Source: an uncultured Alphaproteobacteria bacterium (GTDB taxonomy: Bacteria > Pseudomonadota > Alphaproteobacteria > Rs-D84). From it: a stretch of 64,000 bases of DNA. A model generated the notes under the pieces. That model saw only the letters and a program-made list of their open reading frames with translations. It did no database searches and was not told the DNA's origin. Positions 43,579-51,974 of the stretch are shown in pieces. How positions within the stretch are numbered: the stretch's first letter is position 1; each line of letters starts with the position of its first letter. The position numbers and the translations under genes were made by a program. Where the stretch lies: the NCBI GenBank assembly GCA_934255455.1, contig CAKQNS010000001.1, positions 182,371-246,370 on the forward strand. Reading direction: 5' to 3'.

Positions 43579-44478
43579 ATGCCACGTGTTTCGGTTTTGA
43601 TGCCCGCATATAATTCGGAAAAGTATATTGCAGAGGCCATTGAAAGTATTTTGAGCCAAACATTTTCTGATTTTGAATTTATCATTATAAACGACGGCTC
43701 AACAGACGATACCGCAAAAATTGTGCGGAAATATGCACGACGCGACCCCCGCATAAAATTCATTGATAACAAGAGAAATCAGGGTTTAATCGCCGTCCTG
43801 AACCAAGGGTTGGATTTGTGCACCGGTGAATATATCGCCCGCATGGACAGTGATGATATATCCCGCCCAGAACGGTTCAAATTACAGGTTGATTATATGG
43901 ACACGCATCCAAATGTTGGTGTTGTTGGGGGAAAAATAAGGGTGTTTGGTTCACTGACTTGTATCCCAGAATATTCGCCAACCATCAAATTGTTCGACTT
44001 GCTGATATACGGCAGTCGTGTTTCACATCCAACTGCAATGATACGCACATCGGTTTTGCGGAATAACAAAATATATTATGACCCAAAATATCCCCATGCC
44101 GAAGATTATGGATTTTGGGTTTCAATCGCGCGCGTGTCCGAAATTCATAATTTGCAAACGGTGTTGTTGGATTATCGTTGGCATGATACAAATGTGTCAG
44201 TTTTACATCATAAAACCCAGATGGAAAGCGCGGAACGCGTTCGTCACGATTTGTTGGAAACCGTTTTAACAAATGACAAAGATGTAAAAAAACTACTGAA
44301 TCTGACACGTGAATTGCACCAGCATTTTTGGTTGTTTGGCATTTTACCCGTTATTCGGCGTAAACAATATGCATTGACCAAAACCAAGTATTATCTGTTT
44401 GAAAAAATTCCGTTATTACGCATTCAAGACGGAAAAATCTATCTGTTTGAATTTATAAAAATAGGGAACCTGCGATGA
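43579..44478 (+). CDS. Family 2 glycosyltransferase
   Basis: A 299-residue GT-A enzyme. SVLMPAYNSEKYIAEAIESILSQTFSDFEFIIINDGSTDDTA carries the nucleotide-binding Asp residues (39 and 43-44), and ARMDSDDISRPERF holds the DxD metal-binding motif (90-93). HAEDYGFWV supplies the likely catalytic ED. It probably adds a sugar to a lipid-linked or surface glycan; donor and acceptor unknown. First gene of a three-gene operon behind leader A. The next start overlaps its stop (ATGA). Confidence 0.88.
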   Translation: MPRVSVLMPAYNSEKYIAEAIESILSQTFSDFEFIIINDGSTDDTAKIVRKYARRDPRIKFIDNKRNQGLIAVLNQGLDLCTGEYIARMDSDDISRPERFKLQVDYMDTHPNVGVVGGKIRVFGSLTCIPEYSPTIKLFDLLIYGSRVSHPTAMIRTSVLRNNKIYYDPKYPHAEDYGFWVSIARVSEIHNLQTVLLDYRWHDTNVSVLHHKTQMESAERVRHDLLETVLTNDKDVKKLLNLTRELHQHFWLFGILPVIRRKQYALTKTKYYLFEKIPLLRIQDGKIYLFEFIKIGNLR

Positions 44479-46406
44479 GCCCGATAAATATTGCATTTTG
44501 TATCAATGATGGGTACACACCCCAACTGGCGGTGGTTTTGACATCAATCATGAAAAACACCACGCGTAATGTCGTGGCGTATGTTCTTTCATCTGATATG
44601 TCGGATGCGTCCAAACAGAAATTAAATAAACTGAAATTATTTTTCAAAAAACTGGCCATAAATTTTATTGCCGTATCTGATGCGAAATTACGGGCGTTGC
44701 CGCGCACCATTGATTACATATCGGTTGAGACATATTATCGGTATTTAATCCCAGAATTATTACCAGAATTGGATAAAATATTATATCTGGATGCCGACAT
44801 TATTGTTCGTGGCGATATTGCGCCACTGTATGATTTTGATATATCAGATTATTATATCGCCGGTGCAAATGATTTGTATGTCCATGACACGAAATACAAG
44901 GGAAAAATCGGATTTGCCCAAAATGAATTGTATGTAAATGCCGGCGTTTTGCTGATGAACCTGAGAAAAATGCGTACCGAAAAAATGGCCCAGGCATTGA
45001 TTCAAGAAACCACCAAATTGGCGGGAAAAATTCAGTACCAGGATCAAGATGTCTTGAACATTGTATGCCGTGGTCATGTCGCAGAATTTGACAGCATTTA
45101 TAACTATACATCGCACAACATATACGATGAACGTGCGAAATTAAATTCGGCGGTAATTATTCACTATACGGGCTCCAAAAAGCCGTGGCTGAAAGATAAA
45201 CGCCATCCGATGAAGAAAATTTGGACGAAATACGCAAAGGAGTATGAAAAAATGGCACATAAAAAATTACGTGTTGCATTACTGATTGATGAATTTTTTG
45301 GCGGGGCAGGCACTGCTTTCGGCGGATATGGGGCATTGGCGCGTAAGTATATTGCGAAATATATACCGTGTGACGATATTAAAATGGATGTTTTATTGGG
45401 CGGGCGTGGGCATCGGTTCACATCGCGTAAATACCATGTTGATAACGTCAATTTGTATAACTTGCCACGCAAGCATTGGGCGTCGCGTTTATTCTTGCGT
45501 CGCAAAAACTATGATGTGTATTTATCCATTGAATTGACCGACGATTGGGTTTTGCGTCATGAAACAAATAAAGACAAGAAACTGATTTTATGGATTCAAG
45601 ACCCCCGGCCAAAATCAGCGTGGGAGAATACAATTGACACAATGCAATCAATCAAGGACCCTTGTTTTTATACAGAACATATATATAAAACTGTAAATGC
45701 GTGGAATGCGGCTGGTCGAGTAAAATTTATATCACAGGGATATTGTTTGAATCCATTAGCATTTGAATTGTATAGTTTGCCGGCAGATACGTCTGTACAG
45801 TATTTGCCTAATCCAATTGAAATGGATATGCAATTCAAATTTGATATAAACAAGAAAAAGAAACAAATTATTTTCCTTGGACGGCTAGAGGCACAAAAAC
45901 GGTGTTGGATGTTTTGCGAAATAGCAAAGCGCATGCCAGAGTATGAATTTTATGTATTAGGCCAGTTTTTCCGATATAAGAAAGACAATATGCGAATGAT
46001 GGAACCATATATGCATAACGATATTTCGAATTTGCATTTTGTTGGGCATGTTGATGGCGAAACCAAAGCAAAACTGATACGAGAATCGCGTATGTTGGTC
46101 AGTACAGCAATATGGGAGGGAATACCAATTTCATGGCTAGAAGTATTGTCGTACGGTACGGTGATAGTGTCAGATTTGGAACGTGAGAATTTAGTAAAAC
46201 AGTTCGGTAAAATGGTTGGTGAAATCCCGGGCGACGGATTTGACGGAGTGGATAAGTTTGTCCCCGCCATACGTGAACTGATGGAAAACGATGATTTATA
46301 CATCAAGAAGGCGACAGGAGCAATAAAATACGTTCGTAAAATTCACAATATTCCAAAATTTATCAACGACATGCGAAATGTCATATACCAAGAGGCAGGA
46401 AAATGA
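44475..46406 (+). CDS. Bifunctional glycosyltransferase: GT8 domain fused to GT4 domain
   Basis: A 643-residue protein. Residues 1-255 form a GT8 domain with DYISVETYYRYLIPELLPELDKILYLDADIIVRGDI (DxD at 106-108), NAGVLLMNL and YQDQDVLNIV, then IHYTGSKKPW. Residues about 265-640 form a GT-B GT4 domain with QIIFLGRLEAQKRC and a SRMLVSTAIWEGIPISWLEVLSYG E-x7-E-type motif. Fusion of a retaining GT8 with a retaining GT4 suggests stepwise addition of two sugars. The 3' half becomes richer in A and T and in AGA/ATA codons than the rest of the window. Overlaps both neighbours by 4 nt. Confidence 0.87.
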   Translation: MSPINIAFCINDGYTPQLAVVLTSIMKNTTRNVVAYVLSSDMSDASKQKLNKLKLFFKKLAINFIAVSDAKLRALPRTIDYISVETYYRYLIPELLPELDKILYLDADIIVRGDIAPLYDFDISDYYIAGANDLYVHDTKYKGKIGFAQNELYVNAGVLLMNLRKMRTEKMAQALIQETTKLAGKIQYQDQDVLNIVCRGHVAEFDSIYNYTSHNIYDERAKLNSAVIIHYTGSKKPWLKDKRHPMKKIWTKYAKEYEKMAHKKLRVALLIDEFFGGAGTAFGGYGALARKYIAKYIPCDDIKMDVLLGGRGHRFTSRKYHVDNVNLYNLPRKHWASRLFLRRKNYDVYLSIELTDDWVLRHETNKDKKLILWIQDPRPKSAWENTIDTMQSIKDPCFYTEHIYKTVNAWNAAGRVKFISQGYCLNPLAFELYSLPADTSVQYLPNPIEMDMQFKFDINKKKKQIIFLGRLEAQKRCWMFCEIAKRMPEYEFYVLGQFFRYKKDNMRMMEPYMHNDISNLHFVGHVDGETKAKLIRESRMLVSTAIWEGIPISWLEVLSYGTVIVSDLERENLVKQFGKMVGEIPGDGFDGVDKFVPAIRELMENDDLYIKKATGAIKYVRKIHNIPKFINDMRNVIYQEAGK

Positions 46407-47902
46407 TTTTAATGTATCATAAAATTGATAAAGAAGCGAAAACAAGATTTTATGTATCTGTTGACGATTTTAAACGTCAAATGCAGGAATTGTCAGATAA
46501 AAAGGTTGTTACGCTTGATAAATACGATAAAAATAACCCTGAACATATAGTAATCACATTTGATGGTGTTTATGAAAATGTATATAAATATGCATTTCCT
46601 GTATTAAAAAAATATGGTTATCCTTTTCATCTTTTTATAACATCTGATTTTATCGGCAAAGACAATGCGTTTGATACAGCAGAACCTTTGACGAAATTTG
46701 CTACATTTGATCAGTTAAAGGAAATGGCTGCCAATGGTGCAATTCTAGAATGGCATACTAAAACGCATCGGCAATTCACAGAACAAATGACAGATGATGA
46801 AATAATATCAGAGCTGACCATTCCGGCGGATGTTAAATCTTTACAACCAAATGGGTTTAAATATTTTGCGTTCCCTTTCGGATTGCTATCAAAAGATAAA
46901 TTACACTTAGTTAAAACGCGTTTTGCTGGTGCACTCTCCGTTTGGCAGGGAAATAATCATGATGACTATAAACTGAATAGATTGGAAGTTCACACTGGAC
47001 ATACATTTGATAAAAATAGTGTGTTTTTTAGAAATCCATTGGATAGAGGCCTGATAAGCGTTGTTGTTCCAACATATAACGTAGAGGCACATGTTGAGGA
47101 TTTTTTCAAAAGCATTTTATCTCAAACATACAAGAATCTTGAAATTATAATGGTTATGGATGCGCCGACAGATAATACATTGGAGATTGTGCGTTCGTAT
47201 GCCAAAGAGGACAAAAGAATTAAAATAATAGAAAATGAACAAAATATGGGGGTTGCCAAGACACTGTGCCGTGGATATATGGCGGCTACGGGTGATTTTT
47301 GTGCAACTATGTCGCCTGATGATACAATAGACATGTTCTATTTTGAAAACTTGATTGAGAAATACAAGCAAACTAACAGTGATGTTGTTTGTGCAAGGAT
47401 GTTGGCGTCCCAAGATAATTATATGTTTTCAGATGGAACAGATTTTACCTTTTATCCGTTTGCCGCAAAAATCGGTGCATTGTTCTATTTTTATCCTGCA
47501 ATGGTAAGGCGAAAGATAATTGTTGAAAATAATATCTGGAACGAAACAATGGTTGAAAGACATTGGGAAGATATAATTATTAGATGCAAGTATGCTTATT
47601 ATGCCAATCGAGTATCAGTTGCCACAAAGGCAATAAGATATTATACCGTCAGAAAAACGTCATTGTCACATGCGCCGACGCCACAACAGTTGGAATATCA
47701 ACAAATTGCGGAACGTCGTTCAACTGATTTTTTGCATTGCTGTGGAATAGACGATGTACGTATCAATATAGTTGGTGGGTTCCGTGTTATCGGTGGTTGG
47801 AATATCAAAGCGTTTTTTATGGAAAATCGTGTTGATAACCATAACGAGACAAAGAAAAAACATCATTCTTTTTGGTGGCACTTGGTGCGTATGAAATTCT
47901 AG
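46403..47902 (+). CDS. NodB-type deacetylase domain fused to a family 2 glycosyltransferase
   Basis: A 499-residue protein. Residues 1-200 resemble a polysaccharide deacetylase: ILMYHKID, VITFDGVYENVYKYAFPVLKKYGYPFHLFIT and HTKTH (118-122). The usual TFDDG is TFDG here (52-55): one of the two Asp residues, one catalytic and one metal-binding, is missing. Residues about 215-420 are a GT2 domain (ISVVVPTYNVEAHVEDFFKSILSQTYKNLEIIMVMDAPTDNT, MSPDDTID). The gene is clearly more AT-rich than its neighbours, with many AGA, ATA and TTA codons, pointing to recent transfer. Last gene of the operon; a terminator follows. Confidence 0.83.
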   Translation: MILMYHKIDKEAKTRFYVSVDDFKRQMQELSDKKVVTLDKYDKNNPEHIVITFDGVYENVYKYAFPVLKKYGYPFHLFITSDFIGKDNAFDTAEPLTKFATFDQLKEMAANGAILEWHTKTHRQFTEQMTDDEIISELTIPADVKSLQPNGFKYFAFPFGLLSKDKLHLVKTRFAGALSVWQGNNHDDYKLNRLEVHTGHTFDKNSVFFRNPLDRGLISVVVPTYNVEAHVEDFFKSILSQTYKNLEIIMVMDAPTDNTLEIVRSYAKEDKRIKIIENEQNMGVAKTLCRGYMAATGDFCATMSPDDTIDMFYFENLIEKYKQTNSDVVCARMLASQDNYMFSDGTDFTFYPFAAKIGALFYFYPAMVRRKIIVENNIWNETMVERHWEDIIIRCKYAYYANRVSVATKAIRYYTVRKTSLSHAPTPQQLEYQQIAERRSTDFLHCCGIDDVRINIVGGFRVIGGWNIKAFFMENRVDNHNETKKKHHSFWWHLVRMKF

Positions 47903-47907
47903 GATTG

Positions 47908-47933
47908 TCCCCTGGGGTATCCAGGGGATTTTT
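47908..47933 (+). terminator. Terminator of the glycosyltransferase operon
   Basis: TCCCCTGG/CCAGGGGA perfect 8-bp stem followed by TTTTTATTATTT. Confidence 0.85.
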
Positions 47934-47934
47934 A

Positions 47935-48390
47935 TTATTTTATACACGGCACAATCTTGCCAATGATTGTGCTGTTGCCACCGTATTGCAATTGATATTT
48001 ATATCCACATGGAACCGGGATTGAAAACGACATATATCGTGTGGTATTCAGGTCGTCATCTTGGAACATATAGGTCATGACAATTTGGTCGTTTATATCT
48101 AGTATTTTTATGCTGGCGGTTGCATTCCATATTAATTTTATGTATCCCTGCAAAAACAGGTTCTCATTGGCGGTATATGTGCCGGTGCCTGTAATGGCCG
48201 ATGACCTTGCATAATCGGGCATTAAATTAAACACCGCATCGGCGCGGGCCAGCATTGTGCCGCCGGCGGTCACGCCGTCGTGCACGCGCAGGGTTTTGTT
48301 GGTGGTGTCGACCGTAATTTCGCCTTCGGCCCCAGTAAAGTTTTTATGTTCGTCGGCGGTTCCCCGACGAAACTGAATTTGTCTGGACAT
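47935..48390 (-). CDS. Tail-fibre-like protein with Mtd-type N-terminal module (151 aa)
   Basis: The N-terminus SRQIQFRRGTADEHKNFTGAEGEITVDTTNKTLRVHDGVTAGG is the module found at the N-terminus of phage tail-fibre and major-tropism-determinant-like proteins. The C-terminal half is beta-rich (TYTANENLFLQGYIKLIWNATASIKILD, SFSIPVPCGYKYQLQYGG). No signal peptide is present. There are no other phage genes around it, so it is a stray or domesticated module. AAAGGAATAAAA precedes ATG 48390. It converges with the glycosyltransferase operon. Confidence 0.72.
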   Translation of the reverse strand: MSRQIQFRRGTADEHKNFTGAEGEITVDTTNKTLRVHDGVTAGGTMLARADAVFNLMPDYARSSAITGTGTYTANENLFLQGYIKLIWNATASIKILDINDQIVMTYMFQDDDLNTTRYMSFSIPVPCGYKYQLQYGGNSTIIGKIVPCIK

Positions 48391-48586
48391 TTTTATTCCT
48401 TTGTTGATTGTTCGTCGGTCGGTTGTTTGAATAAAAAAAGACCGACGCGGTCTGCATCGGCAAGTGCGCATATTATACCACAAATCGCATACAAAATCAA
48501 TCTGATAATAAATCCTATGCGGTATTCTGGACGGTGGGGTAAAAATTTGATATAATCAGACCGACAAAAACAGAGAGAGGAATCAC

Positions 48587-49522
48587 ATGAAAATTGCAAT
48601 TATTGGTATCGGTACGGTCGGGTCGGCGGTTGCCACTGCGGTTAAAAATACAGGGTTCGTTCACGAAATAGTTTTATTCGACCGTGACGCAATTCGCGCA
48701 CGCGCCGCCGCCGAAGATTTAGGCCACGCCGCCAGTTTTGGTTTTGACGTTAAAATTTCCGCGGTCAGCAACTATCGCGGCATTCGTGGGTCTGACATAG
48801 TGATTATTTCTGCGGGCGCAAACCAAAAACCTGGGGAAACGCGCACAGATTTATTGAATAAAAACGTTGCGGTAATTTCTGACATTGTGCCGCGCGTTAT
48901 GGCAAATGTTGACCCAAAGCACGTTCGTATTATCGTTGTGACAAACCCGTTGGATGTGATGGTTATGCTGGCCCAGAAATTGTCGCGCTTGCCGGCGTCG
49001 CGCGTGATTGGAACGGGCACTATGCTGGATTCGGCGCGCCTGCGCACGATTTTGTCACGTCAACTGTCGGTATCGACCCAGTCCATCAATGCATACGTAT
49101 TGGGCGAACACGGCGATTCCAGTATGATAAATTGGACGTCTGCCACGATTGGTGCGGTTGCGCTGGATGACTTTTGCCGCCAGACGAAAATATCGTTGCC
49201 CAAGACCACGCGTACAACAATTGAACACCGCGTTCGTAATGCGGCGTATGAAATCATTCAGGGGCGCGGCGCAACATGGGACGGCATTGGTGCGGCGGCG
49301 GCGGATTTGTTGCGCTGTATTATCAACAACGAACATCGTATCTTGACCGTCAGTTGTGTAAACGGTGTGGGCACAAATATGGTTGCAATGTCTTTGCCAC
49401 GCGTGGTCGGGGCTGACGGCGCATCCGCCCCAATTATGCCGAAAATGTCGGCATCAGAATCTGCGGCGTTGCGCAAGTGCGCAAAAATCATTCGCAAGAA
49501 TTACGATTCGATTGGCAAATAA
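48587..49522 (+). CDS. ldh: L-lactate dehydrogenase
   Basis: A 311-residue NAD-dependent enzyme interconverting pyruvate and lactate. The Rossmann start KIAIIGIGTVGSAVA, the mobile loop GANQKPGETR with Gln80, which marks lactate rather than malate specificity (Arg there in malate dehydrogenase), Arg86, the DSARLR substrate Arg, and the catalytic His175 in GEHGDS are all visible. With pyruvate kinase it implies lactate fermentation. AGAGAGGAATCAC precedes ATG 48587. Stands alone with a TATAAT-like box just upstream. Confidence 0.92.
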   Translation: MKIAIIGIGTVGSAVATAVKNTGFVHEIVLFDRDAIRARAAAEDLGHAASFGFDVKISAVSNYRGIRGSDIVIISAGANQKPGETRTDLLNKNVAVISDIVPRVMANVDPKHVRIIVVTNPLDVMVMLAQKLSRLPASRVIGTGTMLDSARLRTILSRQLSVSTQSINAYVLGEHGDSSMINWTSATIGAVALDDFCRQTKISLPKTTRTTIEHRVRNAAYEIIQGRGATWDGIGAAAADLLRCIINNEHRILTVSCVNGVGTNMVAMSLPRVVGADGASAPIMPKMSASESAALRKCAKIIRKNYDSIGK

Positions 49523-49627
49523 TCCGCACGGCGGGAATCTGGGGATTTTCGCCGTTTTTATGTATTCAATCATATTTCTTGTTTTGGGGTGCGCTGGTAT
49601 AATTTATTGTACCAGGGGGCATCTATT

Positions 49628-49930
49628 ATGGCAAAAAATATAACATATACACTGTATTCCAACGGCCTGGGGTTCAGTGCCGATGTATCGGGCCGACACA
49701 TTGGGGAAATAACATTTGTTCGGTCGGGATTTGATAAATTTATAATTGACCACACGGCGGTTGTGCCGGAGTATCGCAATGCGGAAATAGGGCTGAATTT
49801 GGTGCGCCATGTGTGCGATTTGGCGCGGCATCAACGACGCAAGATTATACCGCTGTGCCCGTTTGCGCGTGCGATGTTTAATCGATATACAGAATTTGAT
49901 GATGTGCGTTTTATGATGCACGAATTATAA
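49628..49930 (+). CDS. GNAT-like acetyltransferase (YjdJ-type), 100 aa
   Basis: A short GNAT-fold protein: GRHIGEITFVRSGFDKFIIDHTAVVPEYRNAEIGLNLVRHVCDLARHQRRKIIPLCPFARAMFNR. The IDHT.V..EYR..G...LV and IPLCPFA patterns fit the compact YjdJ/YidJ-like N-acetyltransferases. In the acetyl-CoA loop GQGIA-type residues are replaced by NAEIG, so binding could be weak. Acceptor unknown. AGGGGGCATCTATT precedes ATG 49628; an upstream in-frame ATG at 49589 lacks this spacing. Confidence 0.72.
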   Translation: MAKNITYTLYSNGLGFSADVSGRHIGEITFVRSGFDKFIIDHTAVVPEYRNAEIGLNLVRHVCDLARHQRRKIIPLCPFARAMFNRYTEFDDVRFMMHEL

Positions 49931-50006
49931 AAAATTGCCGAACGCGAAAAATGACTTGCGCCACTGCGTGTGGATTTCTATAATCCAACCAGGAAAAGGA
50001 GCAAGT

Positions 50007-50576
50007 ATGAAAAAATTATCAATTCTGTCAGCCATTTGTGGAATGGCTGTGTTTGGCGCGGCATCTGCGGCCGATATTACGATTTTTTATTCACCGACAT
50101 GTCCGCATTGTCACCATGCCCGTGAATTTATTGGGGGCCAAATGGTATATGAATATCCAAATCTGGCCGTACGCGAGGTTAATGTTATGACGGCCGAGGC
50201 CCGCCCAATGTTCGAAGAAACATTGAAAAAGTGTGAATATGAATCTGGTGGTGTTCCGGTCATTGTCGTTGGTGAAAAATGTTTCCAGGGCTATGCCGAT
50301 TTTATGCAGGACGATTTGCGCACCGCGGTCGAGGTTGATATGACCGACGCCGATAAAACCACGGCATCTGAAAATCGTAAGGCGTTTGCCGACGATGCTG
50401 ATGCATTCAAAACCGCGCATGCTGATCGTGCAAATGCGGTGACGGAATATGTTCCCACGGTGGACACACCACAAAAAAAAACTGACAGCCACAGCAGCAT
50501 GTATTTCTATGTCTTGCTGATTGCATTGGTTGCGGCACTGGGTTTTGTTTTGGTTCGTCGTGATGCAAAAAAATAA
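50007..50576 (+). CDS. Exported thioredoxin/glutaredoxin-like protein with C-terminal membrane anchor
   Basis: A 189-residue protein with a signal peptide (MKKLSILSAICGMAVFGAASAA) and a CPHC redox motif (Cys32, Cys35) in ITIFYSPTCPHCHHAREFI, followed by the cis-Pro region GVPVIVVGEKCFQGY. A helical, Asp/Ala-rich linker leads to a membrane helix (MYFYVLLIALVAALGFVLV) and a positive tail. It is likely tethered to the inner membrane facing the periplasm and acts on disulfides. The many Cys-rich exported proteins in this window are possible clients. AAAAGGAGCAAGT precedes ATG. Confidence 0.82.
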   Translation: MKKLSILSAICGMAVFGAASAADITIFYSPTCPHCHHAREFIGGQMVYEYPNLAVREVNVMTAEARPMFEETLKKCEYESGGVPVIVVGEKCFQGYADFMQDDLRTAVEVDMTDADKTTASENRKAFADDADAFKTAHADRANAVTEYVPTVDTPQKKTDSHSSMYFYVLLIALVAALGFVLVRRDAKK

Positions 50577-50594
50577 TATACAGGGAACACAAGA

Positions 50595-51329
50595 ATGTTT
50601 GATTTAACCGCTTTGGATTATGTGTATGTGGGTGTCGTTTTGGCATCCACAATATGGGCGACATTGCGTGGTGGAATATATGAAACCATTGCAACAATGT
50701 CGTGGGTGGTCGCGGCCATATCGGCGCGTTTTGCGTCGCCCATATTGGACGGCTGGTTACAGCGTTGGTTCGATTTGTCGGAATCAACGGTTGGCACATT
50801 GGTTGCATCATACTTTATTGTGTTCTTTGCCATATTGATGTTGGTCGGTTTTTTCAACCAGAAATTGCGCGATAGAATCCAGGCCAGCATGATGAAGGTG
50901 ACGGACCGCACACTGGGCGTTATATTTGGTATTGTACGTGGTATATTTGTTATGGGTGTGACATATTGGGTCGCACTGTGGTATTATTCCGATGCACCAC
51001 ATTTGCCCGAATGGGTTGCGGCGGCGCGTACACGTCCGATTATGCAATTGACCGCGGTCAAATTGGATGAGTGGTTTGTCCCGGGCAAGGAAAACAAATT
51101 GCTGGCGCGTGACATGACTGGCACCCAGGAAGCAATCGCGATATACAATAACTTGATAAATCCGGCGGTTGCCGATAAAAATAAACAGACCGCCCCGGCG
51201 TCCGATGGTGTTGTGCACACCGAACCCGAAACGGGGTATAAATCATCTGAACGCAGTGCGCTGGAAAACCAGTTGTTGCAAATTGAAACCGCCGCGCGTG
51301 CCGACGATGCAATTGATACAGACGAGTAA
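50595..51329 (+). CDS. cvpA: CvpA family membrane protein
   Basis: A 244-residue protein with four hydrophobic segments and the family start DYVYVGVVLASTIWATLRGGIYETIATMSWVVAAISA, then a charged C-terminal tail rich in Glu and Gln (SERSALENQLLQIETAARADD). CvpA proteins affect envelope stress resistance and colicin V export, with the mechanism unsettled. It follows the thioredoxin-like gene after 18 nt, probably in one transcript. A strong terminator follows. Confidence 0.85.
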   Translation: MFDLTALDYVYVGVVLASTIWATLRGGIYETIATMSWVVAAISARFASPILDGWLQRWFDLSESTVGTLVASYFIVFFAILMLVGFFNQKLRDRIQASMMKVTDRTLGVIFGIVRGIFVMGVTYWVALWYYSDAPHLPEWVAAARTRPIMQLTAVKLDEWFVPGKENKLLARDMTGTQEAIAIYNNLINPAVADKNKQTAPASDGVVHTEPETGYKSSERSALENQLLQIETAARADDAIDTDE

Positions 51330-51351
51330 TCGTGTTGTTCAAATTTAATTG

Positions 51352-51381
51352 CGCCGCTCCAAAACAGGGGCGGCGTTTTTT
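51352..51381 (+). terminator. Terminator after cvpA
   Basis: CGCCGCTCC/GGGGCGGCG stem with a 6-nt loop and a TTTTTT run. Confidence 0.85.
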
Positions 51382-51452
51382 ATGAAATTGTTCCCGATGA
51401 TTTACGCCGTCAAATATGCAAAAATATGGGTATATAAACACGGGGGCACATA

Positions 51453-51914
51453 ATGCTGAAAATAAAAATATGTCTGACAGTATTTTTCATCTATGAAATC
51501 ATCGCGGTTATGTTGTTGCACGCACCAAACAGTTGCGTTGATGTGTTCGGATTATATTTCTGTGCCGACACAGTGTATAAATATTTTATCGTGTGTGCGG
51601 CGGTTCCGATGGTTGCGATGATTATAGGCATTTGGGTGCGCGAAATAGTGCGCGCACGCGCACGGCGCAAATCGTTGCTATATCGGGCGGGCGGTGCATT
51701 GCGCAGTGTTGTTAAAAAGGTTGGCGGCACCATTTCTGAAAATATTTCCGGGCCCGATTTAGAAAAAGTGATTGTTGCGGCATTGGCGACAGGCATAAAC
51801 CGCTATATGGCGCATCACGCATACAACCAGAACCCCAAAGACGGAGAGTCCGATGACCAACCCACTGCACGCGGTAAAAAACATACTGCCAAAGCGAGAA
51901 AAAATAGCAAATAA
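51453..51914 (+). CDS. Hypothetical membrane protein (153 aa)
   Basis: Not assigned. Two membrane helices (ICLTVFFIYEIIAVMLL and YFIVCAAVPMVAMIIGIWV) flank a short loop with two Cys (SCVDVFGLYFC). A long basic segment (REIVRARARRKSLLYRAGG) and a Lys/Arg-rich tail (ARGKKHTAKARKNSK) follow. GGGGGCACATA precedes ATG 51453. The next gene's operator-promoter begins 5 nt after its stop. Confidence 0.6.
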   Translation: MLKIKICLTVFFIYEIIAVMLLHAPNSCVDVFGLYFCADTVYKYFIVCAAVPMVAMIIGIWVREIVRARARRKSLLYRAGGALRSVVKKVGGTISENISGPDLEKVIVAALATGINRYMAHHAYNQNPKDGESDDQPTARGKKHTAKARKNSK

Positions 51915-51948
51915 AATAGTTGACAAAATGTTTTTGTCAATATATAAT
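51911..51948 (+). promoter_or_regulatory. Consensus promoter overlapped by a palindromic operator (copy 1)
   Basis: TTGACA (51920-51925) and TATAAT (51943-51948) with the ideal 17-nt spacing. The palindrome TTGACAAA-N5-TTTGTCAA (51920-51940) covers the -35 box and most of the spacer. The same arrangement stands before the gene at 61346. It fits a site for a dimeric repressor that blocks polymerase. Confidence 0.75.
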
Positions 51949-51974
51949 TGTGTCAATAAATAAGCGAGGAAACT

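Noticed and set aside
49508..49627. Extended start of the GNAT-like gene at 49589
   Set aside because: The later ATG at 49628 has a proper AGGGGG ribosome binding site; the upstream residues resemble translated spacer.
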